A stretch of DNA of 64,000 nucleotides from Catenaria anguillulae PL171. Its lineage: Eukaryota > Blastocladiomycota > Blastocladiomycetes > Blastocladiales > Catenariaceae. Made by a program: the position numbers and the translations under genes. The stretch covers positions 1-64,000 of the forward strand of contig MCFL01000133.1 in the NCBI GenBank assembly GCA_002102555.1, in the 5' to 3' direction. The notes beneath the pieces are model-generated. The model saw only the letters and a program-made list of their open reading frames with translations, made no database searches and was not told the origin of the DNA. Each line of letters starts with the position of its first letter. Position 1 is the first letter of the stretch. Positions 53,914 to 64,000 of the stretch are shown here, piece by piece.

Positions 53914-54729
53914 ATGTCTGCTGTCAACGGTGCCAAGCTCTTCAAGACCCGCTGCGCTCAATGCCACACCGTCGAGGCTGTACGTCGTCATTGCCTACGC
54001 CCATCATGCCCCCGCCCATGACCTGGCGCCAGTCCGTCAGTCCATGAATGCATCCGCCCAACGTCCAACGTGAGCAGCGTATCTGAAATGGACACCGCTC
54101 GGCAACGCCCAGACCGACCGACCGATCGAGCCAGAGCCAGCTGTCTGTCGACGCTGGCCACCACCCTTCACGAAGCATGCTCCTCGGGGCTCGATCTGTT
54201 CGTTGGCCCCGGCGCCGCCAAGTTGGATGGCAGGACGTGCTTTGCTCCCCCGCTCGTTTGTCTTCATCAGCCGTGTTTGCAGCACACTTTCATGGACTCG
54301 AAATGGCTCTTGGGCACCGCACATGGGCACCTTGTTCGACATTGGTTCTGACCGCCGCCAATTGCTTTTTTTCCTGCGATTTATAGGGCGGTCCCCACAA
54401 GGTCGGCCCCAACCTTAACGGCATCTTCGGCCGCAAGTCTGGCCAAGCCGCCGGCTACGCCTACACCGCCGCCAACCAGAACGCTGGCATCACCTGGACC
54501 GAGACCACCATGGCCGATTACCTCGAGAACCCCAAGAAGTACATTCCTGGCACCAAGATGGCCTTTGCTGGTTTCAAGAAGGTGTCGGATCGTCAGGGTA
54601 TGTGCTCTCATACCGCTCCCTGTCCCTGTCCCGTGCCGGATGCAATTTTCCAATCGGATTTCACTGACAATCACATCATTTCCTCCTCGATTTCCAGACG
54701 TCGTTGCCTACCTCAAGGAGGCGTGCTAA
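53914..54729 (+). CDS. CYC1: Cytochrome c
   Basis: Mobile electron carrier between complexes III and IV in the mitochondrial intermembrane space. Exons 53914-53979, 54387-54597, 54698-54729; 102 aa. The haem-binding motif CAQCH is at residues 14-18, the ligand Met in [11 protein letters not shown], and the conserved [20 protein letters not shown] follows exon 1. Splicing gives TVEA/GGPHK and [13 protein letters not shown]. Intron 1 is 407 nt, far longer than any other intron in this window. The short N-terminus fits the fungal form. Confidence 0.97.
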
Positions 54730-55163
54730 GTCGCAATCACTTGCCCTTATCATCACTTCGACCCCCCCCCCATCTGACCACTCCTCGTTCTTGCCGCCGT
54801 TGTCTTCTTGCTTTCGTATTCCCTTCTATCTACCTACTTGTGATTAGCCCTTTTCCTTGTCGTTATCTTGTATTTTTTACTTGTCCTTTTGCCTTGCGTG
54901 TTCCTAGCTCGCTTTGCTGGTGTACTATGCCGCAAGCTCGTGTCCATTTGTTTTTAGCCTTCTGCAAACCCATCACTTGTTCTTGGGTTGTGTTTGTCGT
55001 CGGCCACCCCTTCAGCGTATTGTTTTCAATCATATGAAGTGATTAATCGACTAGATGACTCGTGTAGTGGCCCCAACTCTTGGCCATTCGGCCTCAACTG
55101 ATTCTGGTTCCAATTGAATTCACAAGTCAACATCATGGCGTCGAAAGTCAAGGTCCGAAAACA
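54730..55163. other. 3' region between convergent cytochrome c and IFT57
   Basis: T/C-rich 3' flank of cytochrome c. No gene supported. Confidence 0.5.
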
Positions 55164-56955
55164 TCAAATCGCCATCTCTGGTGACCCCATGAACATAAAG
55201 GCAAACGGTTCCTCAGCCTGCTGCTGCCTCGACCCCTTCCTCTGCGGACCGCCAAACCCGACTCCGCCGCCGCCCGCGGTTCTGCCCGCGGCCCCCGAAC
55301 TCGCCACAACCTGCCTGGTCTTGTGGCGAATTCGACCACTCATCAACTGGTGCTCCAAGACACCGCGCCTCACTTCCATCTGCTTGAGCTCGGCCTTGAG
55401 CCGTTGCAGCGTCGACTTGATGTTGAGCAACGGCTTGCTGTCCGTCATGCCGCTTCCCAAGTCGTCCATGAGTGACTTGACTTGATCAAGCTCGTAACTC
55501 ACGCGCTGCAGGTCTTGCGCGAGTGCGCCCATCTTTTCGCTGCCTGTGTTGTACTCGAGCCGCAGGGCCCCGAGGCGCGATTGCACTTCGCGGTAGGCAT
55601 CAACCAGGGCGTCGAGTTGCGTATTGACGTACGACTCGCGCGACCGCAGTTTTTCCAAGGTCGAATCGAGGTCGGTCAGAAGACGAGTCACAATGGCCTT
55701 TCCACCCACACCTGAGGCTTGCGATGATGTTGCAGGTGAAGTCGACGTTGGCCCGCTGCCCTCGCCCCAGCCCCACTCGTTGGCAATCAATGCCCGGTAC
55801 TCGCCCATGGCACTCACGTGCACGCGCCACTGCTTGTGGTCGTCCTTCAAATGCACCTTGAGCCGCGGCGTAACCCTCTCGACCTCTGCACGCCACGCCT
55901 CGGGATCGTTGGACGCTCCACCGGCTCCCAAGTTTGTCTGCGACCTGCCCTTGATCATGGCCAAGCGCGGCATGCTCCTGGCCGCGGCCGTTGCTGGCCG
56001 TTGCGGCGACGCTGGCGACATTGACGAAGCGATGGCCGATTTGCGAAAGATGCCCGACAGAACAGAGTCCACGTTGGTGTCGGCATCTGCATCCAGATGC
56101 GGCTGGTCTTGGTCCACATCGGCAAGCCCGCCGCCATGCCCGCCAAACAGCGTTTCGTCTTCGGGAATGTCGTCCGTGTCGGTGGATGTGCCCGGGTTGC
56201 CGATTTCGGCCGCGTCGTCAGTTTGTGCTTCTTCGAATTGCCTGTTGGTGATGGGGAGTCATTTCATGAGTTTGTAGGCGCGGAGGCTTCGCGTGAGAGG
56301 AGTGGGAAGATAGTCAAAACGCACTCGTTCTTGTCAAAGACTGGTTTCTTGAATGCAAACCCGCTCCCTTTCAATGCGCGATCGGCCATGCCTGTGAGTG
56401 CAGCAAGCACAGATTCGCCATACCCTTGGCGCAGCTTGCTTGGATTCCAGTCTGCTTCTGTCGACGGCGGCGGAATGCCCGCGGTTTTGAGCACGGCAGC
56501 TGGCGTGGGAAGAATGGACACAAGTATGTCATGAGTCAAATGCGCGGTGGCAAGGAGAACAAATCAAGGGTTTGACGAACCTGCATTGTTGGCCGTGACA
56601 TTAGGGTCGTCCAGTTCACTGGGCGCCTGGAACGAGATGCCATCTAAAGTGGATGCCAGCGACACGAGCCAAGCAAGGAGCGTGTAAAAGTAGTTGAGCT
56701 GAAAGGTTGGATTGGTCGCGTGTGGCTGCACAAAAAGGTCCGGGTCCATGGGTTTCATTTTCCTGGATGGACAGGAATCACGGCCAATGGTAAGCGGCGT
56801 TGTCATACTGAAATGGCACACGGAGGACAGGGCAGAATGTACTTGGCGGCGCAAAATCGGGTAGAGTAGTTGAGCAATCGCAGCCGATCAAGGAGAGCGT
56901 CCATGGCGCTAGCGGCCAGGACAGACGAGGATGCGTTGAGGTTGTTGGTACTCAT
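55164..56955 (-). CDS. IFT57: Intraflagellar transport protein IFT57
   Basis: IFT-B complex subunit needed to build cilia and flagella. Minus-strand exons: 56955-56843, 56762-56581, 56499-56325, 56241-55164; 515 aa. The N-terminal calponin-homology-like part reads LLDRLRLLNYSTRF, then KMKPMDPDLFVQP, FYTLLAWLVSLAS, ELDDPNVT and PSKLRQGYGESVLAAL. Then come an acidic linker, EAWRAEVERVTPRLKVHLK and DDHKQWRVHVSAM. A coiled coil follows (LRSRESYVNTQLDALVDAYR, GSGMTDSKPLLNIKSTLQRLK). These align in order with animal IFT57, which is shorter by about 85 residues. A start at 56,904 is possible, but 56,955 is in frame and upstream. A Gly/Gln-rich C-terminal tail is extra. Confidence 0.93.
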
Positions 56956-57218
56956 TTTAGGCGGCAGCAAAGTTGACAGTGAATATTGCTTCGAGTTATT
57001 CTCAAGAATTCATTTGCCTCTGAAGCCATTCAACGAGCGAATCATTTTGTCTTTCGACACCATCACGCTGTGGAGGAAAACGGGTGACGTGGGAACTGGA
57101 CCTCTTCCACTTCCAACAGTTTAAATATCATTATTCCAACTCCAAGTACGGTATTGACGGGATAATCGTACACTAAGTAGTAATCTTCGAGCTGGCTCAG
57201 TTTGTCAGCACAAATCTC

Positions 57219-60002
57219 TCACCCACTTTCCTCCTTGTGCTCAATCAACTTTCCGCCTCCACTGCCGCTTCCAATCCACCCATTCAACACAGCCCACTTG
57301 CCTGTAAACAACCCCGTCTCTGGTGTCGGCGACACAGAAAACACAACGTGCTTGCCCATCCGTGGGTTATCAATGTCGTTGGGAATCGTGGCCTGTTTGA
57401 CACGTGCGCCCGTGAGATGCAGTAAATTGAGTGCGTACACGGCGAGAATGCTGCGCCAAATGGACTGTTGCTTATGTGCAGCAGAGTCCATTACATGTGA
57501 TGGCTGTAGTGAAGATGGCGATTTCAGAGCGGACGCCGGATGTACGTCTGAGTGTGTGTGTGAATCGGAATGCGAATGACAAGAGCAAGACACATGCTCG
57601 TCTTGGTGGTCTTGGTGAAGCAAGTCGGCGAGGCTATGCTTTGACAGTTCAAATTTGCCGGGTGTCGGCTCATCGATGCCGACATACGCGCTATCTGGCG
57701 GACGCTCGCTTTCCTGTTCCCGCTGCTTCTGCATTGTTGAGTCCTTAGTGCCAGAGATACCGCCGTCGTCCATGTCGTCCTCCTCGTCCCTGGATCCGCT
57801 GCTCGCAATGGCACGTAGCACATGGACAAACGTCACGCCGGCCTTGTCGTCCAGGAACCCGAGGAACGAGTCAAAGTCCGAGTCGGACATGCCGAGCGTG
57901 TGACGATGCTTGTACACTCTACTCGCAATTCTGGTCAGGATGGCGTGCAGCTGGGGTTGCGCTTTCGGCACCGGAGTGTTTTGGACCACTGAAAATGTCA
58001 TGCCAAGTGGGAGCGGTGACGCGGATGGTTCGGGAGGATGCGACGAAGAGGTAGCAACCATGAGCTCATCTTGCAGCGAACGCTGGCGCCGGATTTCCGG
58101 TGGCTGAGGTTGAGTTGTCAAGTGAACTGGGGCAGGCTGAGTGCTGGAGACTGTGTTTGGGATCGAATCCGAGCTGATTGTGGCGGTGCGTGTCTCGGAC
58201 GCTTGGATCATTGCAGTAGGCCTTGCTAGGCCGCTGGTTTCAAGCCTTCCCACAGACACACCAGCGGCCTTTGGATTGTGCACAGATTCAAGTGTGTCGC
58301 TCGGAGTAGAGTAAACATCTCCAGATGCGCCACTCGGCGGCTCGACAAGCTGTTCACTTGCGATGGAAAATGTGCTGATTGTGTGCGTGGATGAGAACTG
58401 CTCCTGCTGGCCAAGCTCGCGTTTCGAGACAGAATCCGTGTTGTCGACTAAATGGGCGTGATACACGGGCGAGCTTGTGGGTTGCAATGTCATGGTGCTG
58501 TCGTTGAGCGCTGTCACAGACGCTTTGAGCTTTCCATTACCCGCTGCCGCTTGAAGCGGACTCGAGGGCGACTCTGAACGGCTGTTTCCCGCAGCTGGTG
58601 ACGCCCGCCTCATCTGCTCGCCCAACGCATGGCTCAACCCCAAATCAATCTCGTCCAAGATTGACTCACGATGCTCCAGCTCGGCCGTCAACCGGTCACA
58701 GATCCCATGCAACTCCTCAGCCTGCTGCTGCCAGTACACGACCTGCTGCTTTGCCTCTGCTTCCTCGTGCTCCAAGTCGCTCACGCGGGACTCAGCAAGT
58801 GCCAGCCGCTCGCTCAGACCGCTCGCGATCTGCTTGATGCGGTCCAGGTCGGATTCCAGGTCGCGCACACGGGCCAGGTGCGCATCCCGCTCATCTTGCG
58901 CTTTGGAGAGTGTAGTCAGATTGCTTGCGAGCTCGCGTTTGGCCACGGCCAGATCTTGGGTAGCTTGGCGTTTGCCCGTGGTGAGTTCCGAGATTTGTTG
59001 TTCGAGGTCGGCAATAAGACGCTGATTGGCCGTGTCTGTCGAGGCAAGATGGCGCAGTTGCTCCTCGAGCTGCGCAATCCGAGCATCACGGTCGGCGAGT
59101 TGCTGCATCAGCGAGTCATGAAGCGCGTCTTGCGTCGGGTCCATGTGCGTTGAGGATGTGGACGACGAGAGGTAGCTACGGGAATGGTTGAGAGTCGAGG
59201 ATGGTAAGACGAGCGACGCGTTTCGTGAGCGCGAGTTGTGTGAGAGTGAAGAGTGGTAATGGTGGGAATGCCCGTGTGAGTTGTCAAGCACATGTGTATG
59301 TGCCAAATGGCTGTGGCTGCCACTGCTGCCGGGCAAGGGCGTATTGGAGGCGACCATGCTCGGAGTTCGTCGAATGGAGGATGGAGTGCCACTCGAGGCT
59401 ACTGTTCCAGCATGAATGGACGTGTTGGACATTTGACGACTGGATGATCGAGACAAACTCGGAGATAGCGGGCGTCGGTTTTGCGAAACGTGCATGGAGC
59501 CACTGGACGTTCCGCTCACGAGCAACGTTGACGAGATTACGTTCTCGCTCGCATGATGATTGGAGCCCGGTTGACCGTCAGGCGTCGTAATGGTTGGTGT
59601 GAGGGTGACTTGTGATGACGTTGCAGTTCCATTAGGTCCACTGCTTGCGGCCGTCGCACCGCCAGCGAGCGCGCTCACGGTTGATGCGAGCGAGGAAAAG
59701 AGCGACGTCAATGGCAGAAAAGTGTCGTTCGCGGCCGACTTTGATGTTGATGACGCGTCGTTTGGGTCAATTTGTTGTGCAACGCCAGGTTCCGGCGGAG
59801 GCTCGGTGACATCGTCCTCATCATCATCGCTCGACAGCAAATGGAATGGCACCGGTGGTGGAGTCAGGTTGCTCGGGGAATGCGGCCGAAGAATTGGGTT
59901 GTTACCGGTCTTGGCCACGTTTCCACCAGTGGAGAGGTGTGAGCCTGGCAGGTGGTGGGCCGACCCTGAGGCGGCCAAGTGAGACGATGGAGTCCGCTGC
60001 AT
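57219..60002 (-). CDS. Large coiled-coil protein, uncharacterised
   Basis: Single exon, 927 aa, ATG 60,002. Residues 1-290 are Ser/Thr/His-rich and probably disordered, with an acidic patch (SSDDDEDDVTE). Residues ~300-460 form a strong coiled coil (QQLADRDARIAQLEEQLRHL, IADLEQQISELTTGKR, RVRDLESDLDRIKQIASGL). A Ser/Pro-rich linker follows. The segment near 700-760 looks folded (LTRIASRVYKHRHTLGMSDS, FDSFLGFLDDKAGVTFVH). A His-rich stretch (SCSCHSHSDSHTHSDVH) precedes a conserved-looking tail (WRSILAVYALNLLHLTG, FTGKWAVLNGWIGSG). I do not recognise the family. Confidence 0.7.
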   Translation of the reverse strand: MQRTPSSHLAASGSAHHLPGSHLSTGGNVAKTGNNPILRPHSPSNLTPPPVPFHLLSSDDDEDDVTEPPPEPGVAQQIDPNDASSTSKSAANDTFLPLTSLFSSLASTVSALAGGATAASSGPNGTATSSQVTLTPTITTPDGQPGSNHHASENVISSTLLVSGTSSGSMHVSQNRRPLSPSLSRSSSRQMSNTSIHAGTVASSGTPSSIRRTPSMVASNTPLPGSSGSHSHLAHTHVLDNSHGHSHHYHSSLSHNSRSRNASLVLPSSTLNHSRSYLSSSTSSTHMDPTQDALHDSLMQQLADRDARIAQLEEQLRHLASTDTANQRLIADLEQQISELTTGKRQATQDLAVAKRELASNLTTLSKAQDERDAHLARVRDLESDLDRIKQIASGLSERLALAESRVSDLEHEEAEAKQQVVYWQQQAEELHGICDRLTAELEHRESILDEIDLGLSHALGEQMRRASPAAGNSRSESPSSPLQAAAGNGKLKASVTALNDSTMTLQPTSSPVYHAHLVDNTDSVSKRELGQQEQFSSTHTISTFSIASEQLVEPPSGASGDVYSTPSDTLESVHNPKAAGVSVGRLETSGLARPTAMIQASETRTATISSDSIPNTVSSTQPAPVHLTTQPQPPEIRRQRSLQDELMVATSSSHPPEPSASPLPLGMTFSVVQNTPVPKAQPQLHAILTRIASRVYKHRHTLGMSDSDFDSFLGFLDDKAGVTFVHVLRAIASSGSRDEEDDMDDGGISGTKDSTMQKQREQESERPPDSAYVGIDEPTPGKFELSKHSLADLLHQDHQDEHVSCSCHSHSDSHTHSDVHPASALKSPSSLQPSHVMDSAAHKQQSIWRSILAVYALNLLHLTGARVKQATIPNDIDNPRMGKHVVFSVSPTPETGLFTGKWAVLNGWIGSGSGGGKLIEHKEESG

Positions 60003-60909
60003 CGCAGGTTTACAGTTTCATTATTAGCTGCTGAGTTTCCTAAGAGAAGTAGCGTGAAGATTTGAGCTCTGTTGATTGCCCCCGAAAGAGATGGCATTGG
60101 CGGGCTCTTTGACTGCATGTGATCTCTTCAAGGATTGAGTTCGCAATTGAATTCTCGTCACAACCAGATGAAGTGCTTGTAAGTACTAAATGATGATTTC
60201 AGTCTGCATGGTTCTACATTGTCGCCAACTGGTTTAGGCTGGCTGCTTCGACGCTCTCTTTTTTTACTTAGCGAGTTCTCGAAGCTGATGGCACTATGTG
60301 CTACAAAATGTTCCTCAAGACCTCAAAGCCGACTGACTGGTCGACTCGACGGCAGCTTACGGCTGCAATGACCCTCGATTGAGTTTAGATCAACAAGGCG
60401 ACATAATGGACGATGGAGGATTCATTCAGGGGTACTAAATTCATTCAATGAATGCCAAAATTGCAAACACAAAGCTCCCCTGTACAAAAACGAAGGATGG
60501 TCACGCAAATGAAAGGAATCACCCGTAGAAAATCAGAGGAAAGGGAAAACAACGGAGTACGCTAACAGCAGGTGGGGTATTCGCTGAGCAAGATCGGGAG
60601 AAACGGTGCGACTATGCATGTACTATTGAACTGATATCTGAGAAATGGACGTGCGTTCGTTTACATGTCTTGGGTCGGTACGAAGCGTCAAAGCGAAGAG
60701 AGCGACGACGACGGATAGCAGCGAATGACGAATGACGGGCGAAAAATGTTGATGAAAAAGACAATCGACGAAACGAGGCGCAACGTTGAAAATACACAAA
60801 TATGACGACGACGGATGCGACACGAATACGAATACGACGACGAGCAACGACGACGGGCAACGAAGAACGATTCGGCTTGGCTTGGTAACCCCTTATCATC
60901 GATCATTGG
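60003..60909. other. Intergenic, no gene seen
   Basis: Upstream region of the coiled-coil gene and 3' region of the SR gene. Minus-strand frames near 60,650-60,900 are Ser/Arg/Phe-rich, without domain content. No repeat identified. Confidence 0.45.
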
Positions 60910-61657
60910 TCAGTTGTCAGCTTGGGCACGGTCACGGTCATCATCACCACCACGCACGGGCGACTCGCCAGCAGGGGCACGTTCGCGGGGCTCGGGCGAC
61001 GGCGTCCGGTTGCTGTTGCCACCGCGCGGCGGCAGATCGTTGCCATTGCCGGGCGAGCGCAAGTCACGCGCACCACGGTCACGAGAGTCGGCACGACGGG
61101 GCGGCAAGTCGCTCGGGTACGGATCACGACGAGCAGCAGGCGACCTGGATCGGCCACGCGGTGGCGACAAGGGGCGGCGCGGAGGCGAGCGGGAGCGGCC
61201 ACGGGGAGGCAAGTCACGGTACTCGCCAGGCGGGGGACCACGGGGAGGGTAGCCACCACGGTCGCCACCACGGTCGCCACCACGGTCGCCACCACCGCCA
61301 CTGGAGCCAGAGTAGTGGTCGTCACGGCGGCCAGGGGTGCGGGCCCATTGGAGCGAAATGGTCTGGCCGTCGACTCGGGCACCGTGCAGCTCGTTGTAAG
61401 CGTCTTGAGCGTCACGGGAGTCGACAAACTCGACAAAGGCAAAGGGGCGGCCGTTGCCACGGGGCGCCGGGATGTCGCAGCGGACCAGGCGGCCAAAGCT
61501 GTGTTTTGAGGAAGCGGTCAGACTGATTGTGAGCGACGAGGAGGAGGAACGGACAGGGACATGTTATCAGTACCTACCGCTCGAATTCGTAGGCGAGGTC
61601 GCGGGCACGGGTGCGCGGGTTGATGCCGGCAACAAAGAGGGTCGTGCGGCGAGACAT
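60910..61657 (-). CDS. SR-type RNA-binding protein (one RRM plus RS/RGG tail)
   Basis: Exons on the minus strand: 61657-61578 and 61498-60910; 222 aa. Residues ~4-75 form an RRM: RNP2 is TLFVAGINP, and RNP1 is [10 protein letters not shown] with [11 protein letters not shown] after it. The intron (GAGCG/GTAGGT ... ACACAG/C) rejoins AYEFER to FGRLVRC. A Gly/Asp-rich linker has tandem GGDR units, encoded by a 12-bp DNA repeat at about 61,252-61,290. The tail is Arg/Ser-rich ([19 protein letters not shown]). This is the SRSF/Srp layout, so a role in pre-mRNA splicing is expected and fits a genome with many introns. Confidence 0.88.
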
Positions 61658-62484
61658 GATGGCTGAGCTGATTGACTGTGTGTGAATGATGGAATGGAAT
61701 ATATGAATGTTGCCAACGTCAATCAACGTCAACGTGAAGAGGAATAGAGAGCGACGTTTGGCGGACAGAAAGAACTGTTGTGATACATTGTGGAAGCCAA
61801 TGGAAGCTTTGAAACCTGTTGACTTTCACGTGTTGGATTCTCTCGGCCCTCCGATCGACCGTGTGTGCGTGCCTGTGCCTGCTGAGTCTCTTGCGCTTGT
61901 CTCTCGCTCGCTCTGCAGAATGCATGAACGGCAATAAACGACGGACAGGCATAGGATGGGAGCTAAAGCTTAACATACTGTGGGTAACGGGAAACCAGCG
62001 AGTACACATCCACATCATGAATCAATCAAAATGCTTAATCAACCGCGGCCAAACCTCCGAGCTCCTCACACCCGCCTCCGTCTCGGGTTCTGTAGTATCG
62101 TCACTGGGTGCTTCCCATTCCAGGACAGCAGTCTTGAGCTCGTCCATGTCCACACTGCACCGCCGGTCACCTGCCTTGACCCGAGCAGCCCACCAAGTAA
62201 TGACGTGTCACGAATTACTGCCAGTATGCTCCCATTCCAGTCCAGCACCAGAATCAGGTGCTCAACGGAATGGGAAATCTGCTCGGTTCGTGAACCAGGA
62301 CATGGAATAGAACAAACATGAATTCAGCTAAGGCGACACATTCTGTATCAAAGCAAACACGCATTACCTCCAAGAGCCACCAGAAAACAATTTAGATACG
62401 CGAGACATTCATACACTAAACCAAGTCCGTATAATGAAGAGAAATGAACTCACGCATTCCCGCTAGCATTTCGATCGTTACCCA
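61658..62484. other. Intergenic with a short dispersed-repeat fragment
   Basis: No gene supported. A 26-bp piece at 61,953-61,978 (AGGATGGGAGCTAAAGCTTA and beyond) matches 12,426-12,451 in the A3 3' flank with one change, and the A4 flank in reverse. Confidence 0.5.
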
Positions 62485-64000
62485 TCAGACAGAGTCAAGA
62501 ATCGGACGTGCGTCACAGAGCGCGTTGTAATCCGCAAATCGCTTGTCGCCGGCATCATGGCGCTCTTGCCACCATCGCTTGACTTGGTCGCAAGGATTTG
62601 TCCACACAACCGTGGTGTGTGACGAGTCCAAATGAAACAGTGAGCCCAACGGACTGTGACTTAGCCATTCCAGCACATGTACATGGTCCTGAGAGATTGC
62701 GTGCAATGTGGCGGTTCGCACCCAAGTCTGCCTGTTGCTGGGGCCGTACTTGTGCCTCCGAAGGTCGTCTAGCAACTGCAAGTCACCATTCTGGGATGCG
62801 GATGCAATCCAGTCCACATCGTCCTTGGAAATGCCAGAGCCGTAATGGATCCACCAGTGAACAATTCGCGACGGTGTTGGAGAATTGGGCAACTTTTTCT
62901 GATTTCGAACCGCCTGAGGATCGTTTTTGAGTGCCCAATCCAGCACGGATACTTGCCCACACATGGACGCCCAATGCAAGTATGTAATGGTGTCGGAATC
63001 ATCCTCTTGGCTTGCATCGTCTGCCGATGCTGGGAATGGCATGCCATACGACTGAAGCAACGTTTGAAACCACGATAAAACATCGGGATGCCCAGACAGA
63101 GCAGCCGGATGGATCGCTTCAAGGCTGCCTGTCCCAAAAAGCATGGGCATGAGAGCCGGTTTACTTCGCCACCATTCAAGGACGTTGACGAAGCCGCGGC
63201 CCGCAGCATGAAGCATTGCATCCTCATGGAAAAGATGGTGAAGGTTTGAGCGAGAGTAGAAGAGCTCCAAGATTTGAGTGTTTCCGTTGGATGCGTCACC
63301 AATTGTTGCACTCCAGTTGTCCCATCGAGCACAAGCTTGGGTGTCATCGGCTGTGTCGGTTGTACCTGTATTAATGTGCGACAACCACCACCTCGCAAAG
63401 GTGACGTGTCCGTGCTTGAGCGGGAGCGTGGGAATGCACAAATAATCGATCGTGACTTGAATACCCAATCGCTCCCCATTACCATGCCACCACTCAAGAA
63501 TGGCAGTGGGGTCGTGCGCAAGGAATGACTCGGATTCATCACCATAACGACGAGACCAGTCAAATGGCATGAGCACTTGATTCAAGTCAATCTGGAATCG
63601 TTGTTCCGTGGGTACCTTACCAGATTTCGGATCCAGTTGGACCAAGCCTTGCCCATTGAATGCCCACTCGAGCAAGTGCACGTGCCCGCCAACAGATGCG
63701 CCATACGCTGCGTCGTACAAATCAATTGCTTGCCCGCTGCGTTTGCTTTGCCACCATTTCACGAGCTCGATGGATCCGCTTGCAAAGATGGCACGAGTGA
63801 AGAGCGAGAGGGCAGCTGGGTCCTTGTCAAGCACGTTGGTGGGAGCAGCTTGAGCACCGCGTCAATCAAGGTGGGATCATTCTTGGTCGTGGTCGTGGAA
63901 GTACCAGCGTCGGCCGCGGCAACGTGCCAAATCATCTTGCGAACTAACTGGGAAACGTGAAACTTGACGCCATACAGCACAACGCCGTGGGCAAGGAGAT
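62485..64000 (-). CDS. Ankyrin-like repeat protein, partial at the right edge
   Basis: The C-terminal ~450 residues are readable from 63,834 down to the stop at 62,485. They consist of degenerate ankyrin-like helical repeats of the form 'H...VLEWWxS': HVHLLEWAFN, AILEWWHGNGERLG, FVNVLEWWRSKP, HPDVLSWFQTL, QVSVLDWALKNDP, HVHVLEWLSHSP. Farther upstream the frame LYGVKFHVSQLVRKMIWHVA continues past the window edge. It is one base out of phase with the rest near 63,830 (LIDAVLKLLPPT versus NVLDKDPAALSLF), with no GT-AG intron to explain it. Tandem proteins of this kind are, as I recall, abundant in Blastocladiomycota. Function unknown. The gene's start lies outside the window. Confidence 0.65.

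Overview
The window is nuclear DNA of a GC-rich fungus that almost certainly swims. Nearly every conserved gene is split by short introns (mostly 60-120 nt, GTACGT or GTATGT donors). A chitin synthase marks it as fungal. A complete IFT57 (intraflagellar transport) gene means the organism builds a cilium or flagellum. Together with a protein made of ankyrin-like 'LEWW' repeats, this points to a zoosporic lineage, most likely Blastocladiomycota (Catenaria/Allomyces type) or a chytrid. The lineage is inference; no species marker such as rRNA is present.

Layout. Bases 1-8,400 are accessory DNA: copies of two dispersed gene families (called A and B here), a heptanucleotide minisatellite, a three-copy ~565 bp tandem repeat and decayed fragments. 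An AGC protein kinase (8,688-10,644) follows. Bases 11,000-20,200 hold two more family A copies, a damaged hAT transposon, and one copy of a duplicated F-box/LRR gene. Bases 20,200-24,000 hold small uncharacterised genes. Bases 24,074-29,051 are a six-exon class IV-like chitin synthase with one apparent frameshift. A decayed family B copy, eIF2B delta and an unusually extended ERH gene follow (29,900-34,760). Bases 34,740-40,184 are again accessory: a family A gene, two nested MITEs with clear target-site duplications, and the second F-box/LRR copy.

Bases 40,539-64,000 are mostly conserved genes. Three neighbours form a peroxisomal fatty-acid oxidation block: a PMP34/PMP47-type carrier, an acyl-CoA oxidase ending in ARL, and a carnitine O-acetyltransferase with a presequence-like N-terminus and a C-terminal SKL. 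Carrier and oxidase are divergently transcribed and the acetyltransferase follows the oxidase. Then come another F-box/LRR gene, a large armadillo-like protein, cytochrome c, IFT57, a coiled-coil protein, an SR-type RRM protein and a partial ankyrin-like gene running off the right edge.

The most novel signal is the A/B family. At least seven loci carry a related ~55-residue module with a consensus like P-T-x-x-Q-F-x-x-T-V-x-G-R-A, placed after variable proline/alanine-rich N-termini. I recognise no known domain in it. The copies sit among transposons, several are broken, and their flanks are duplicated with them, so they behave like a fast-turnover, possibly mobile or selfish, gene family.
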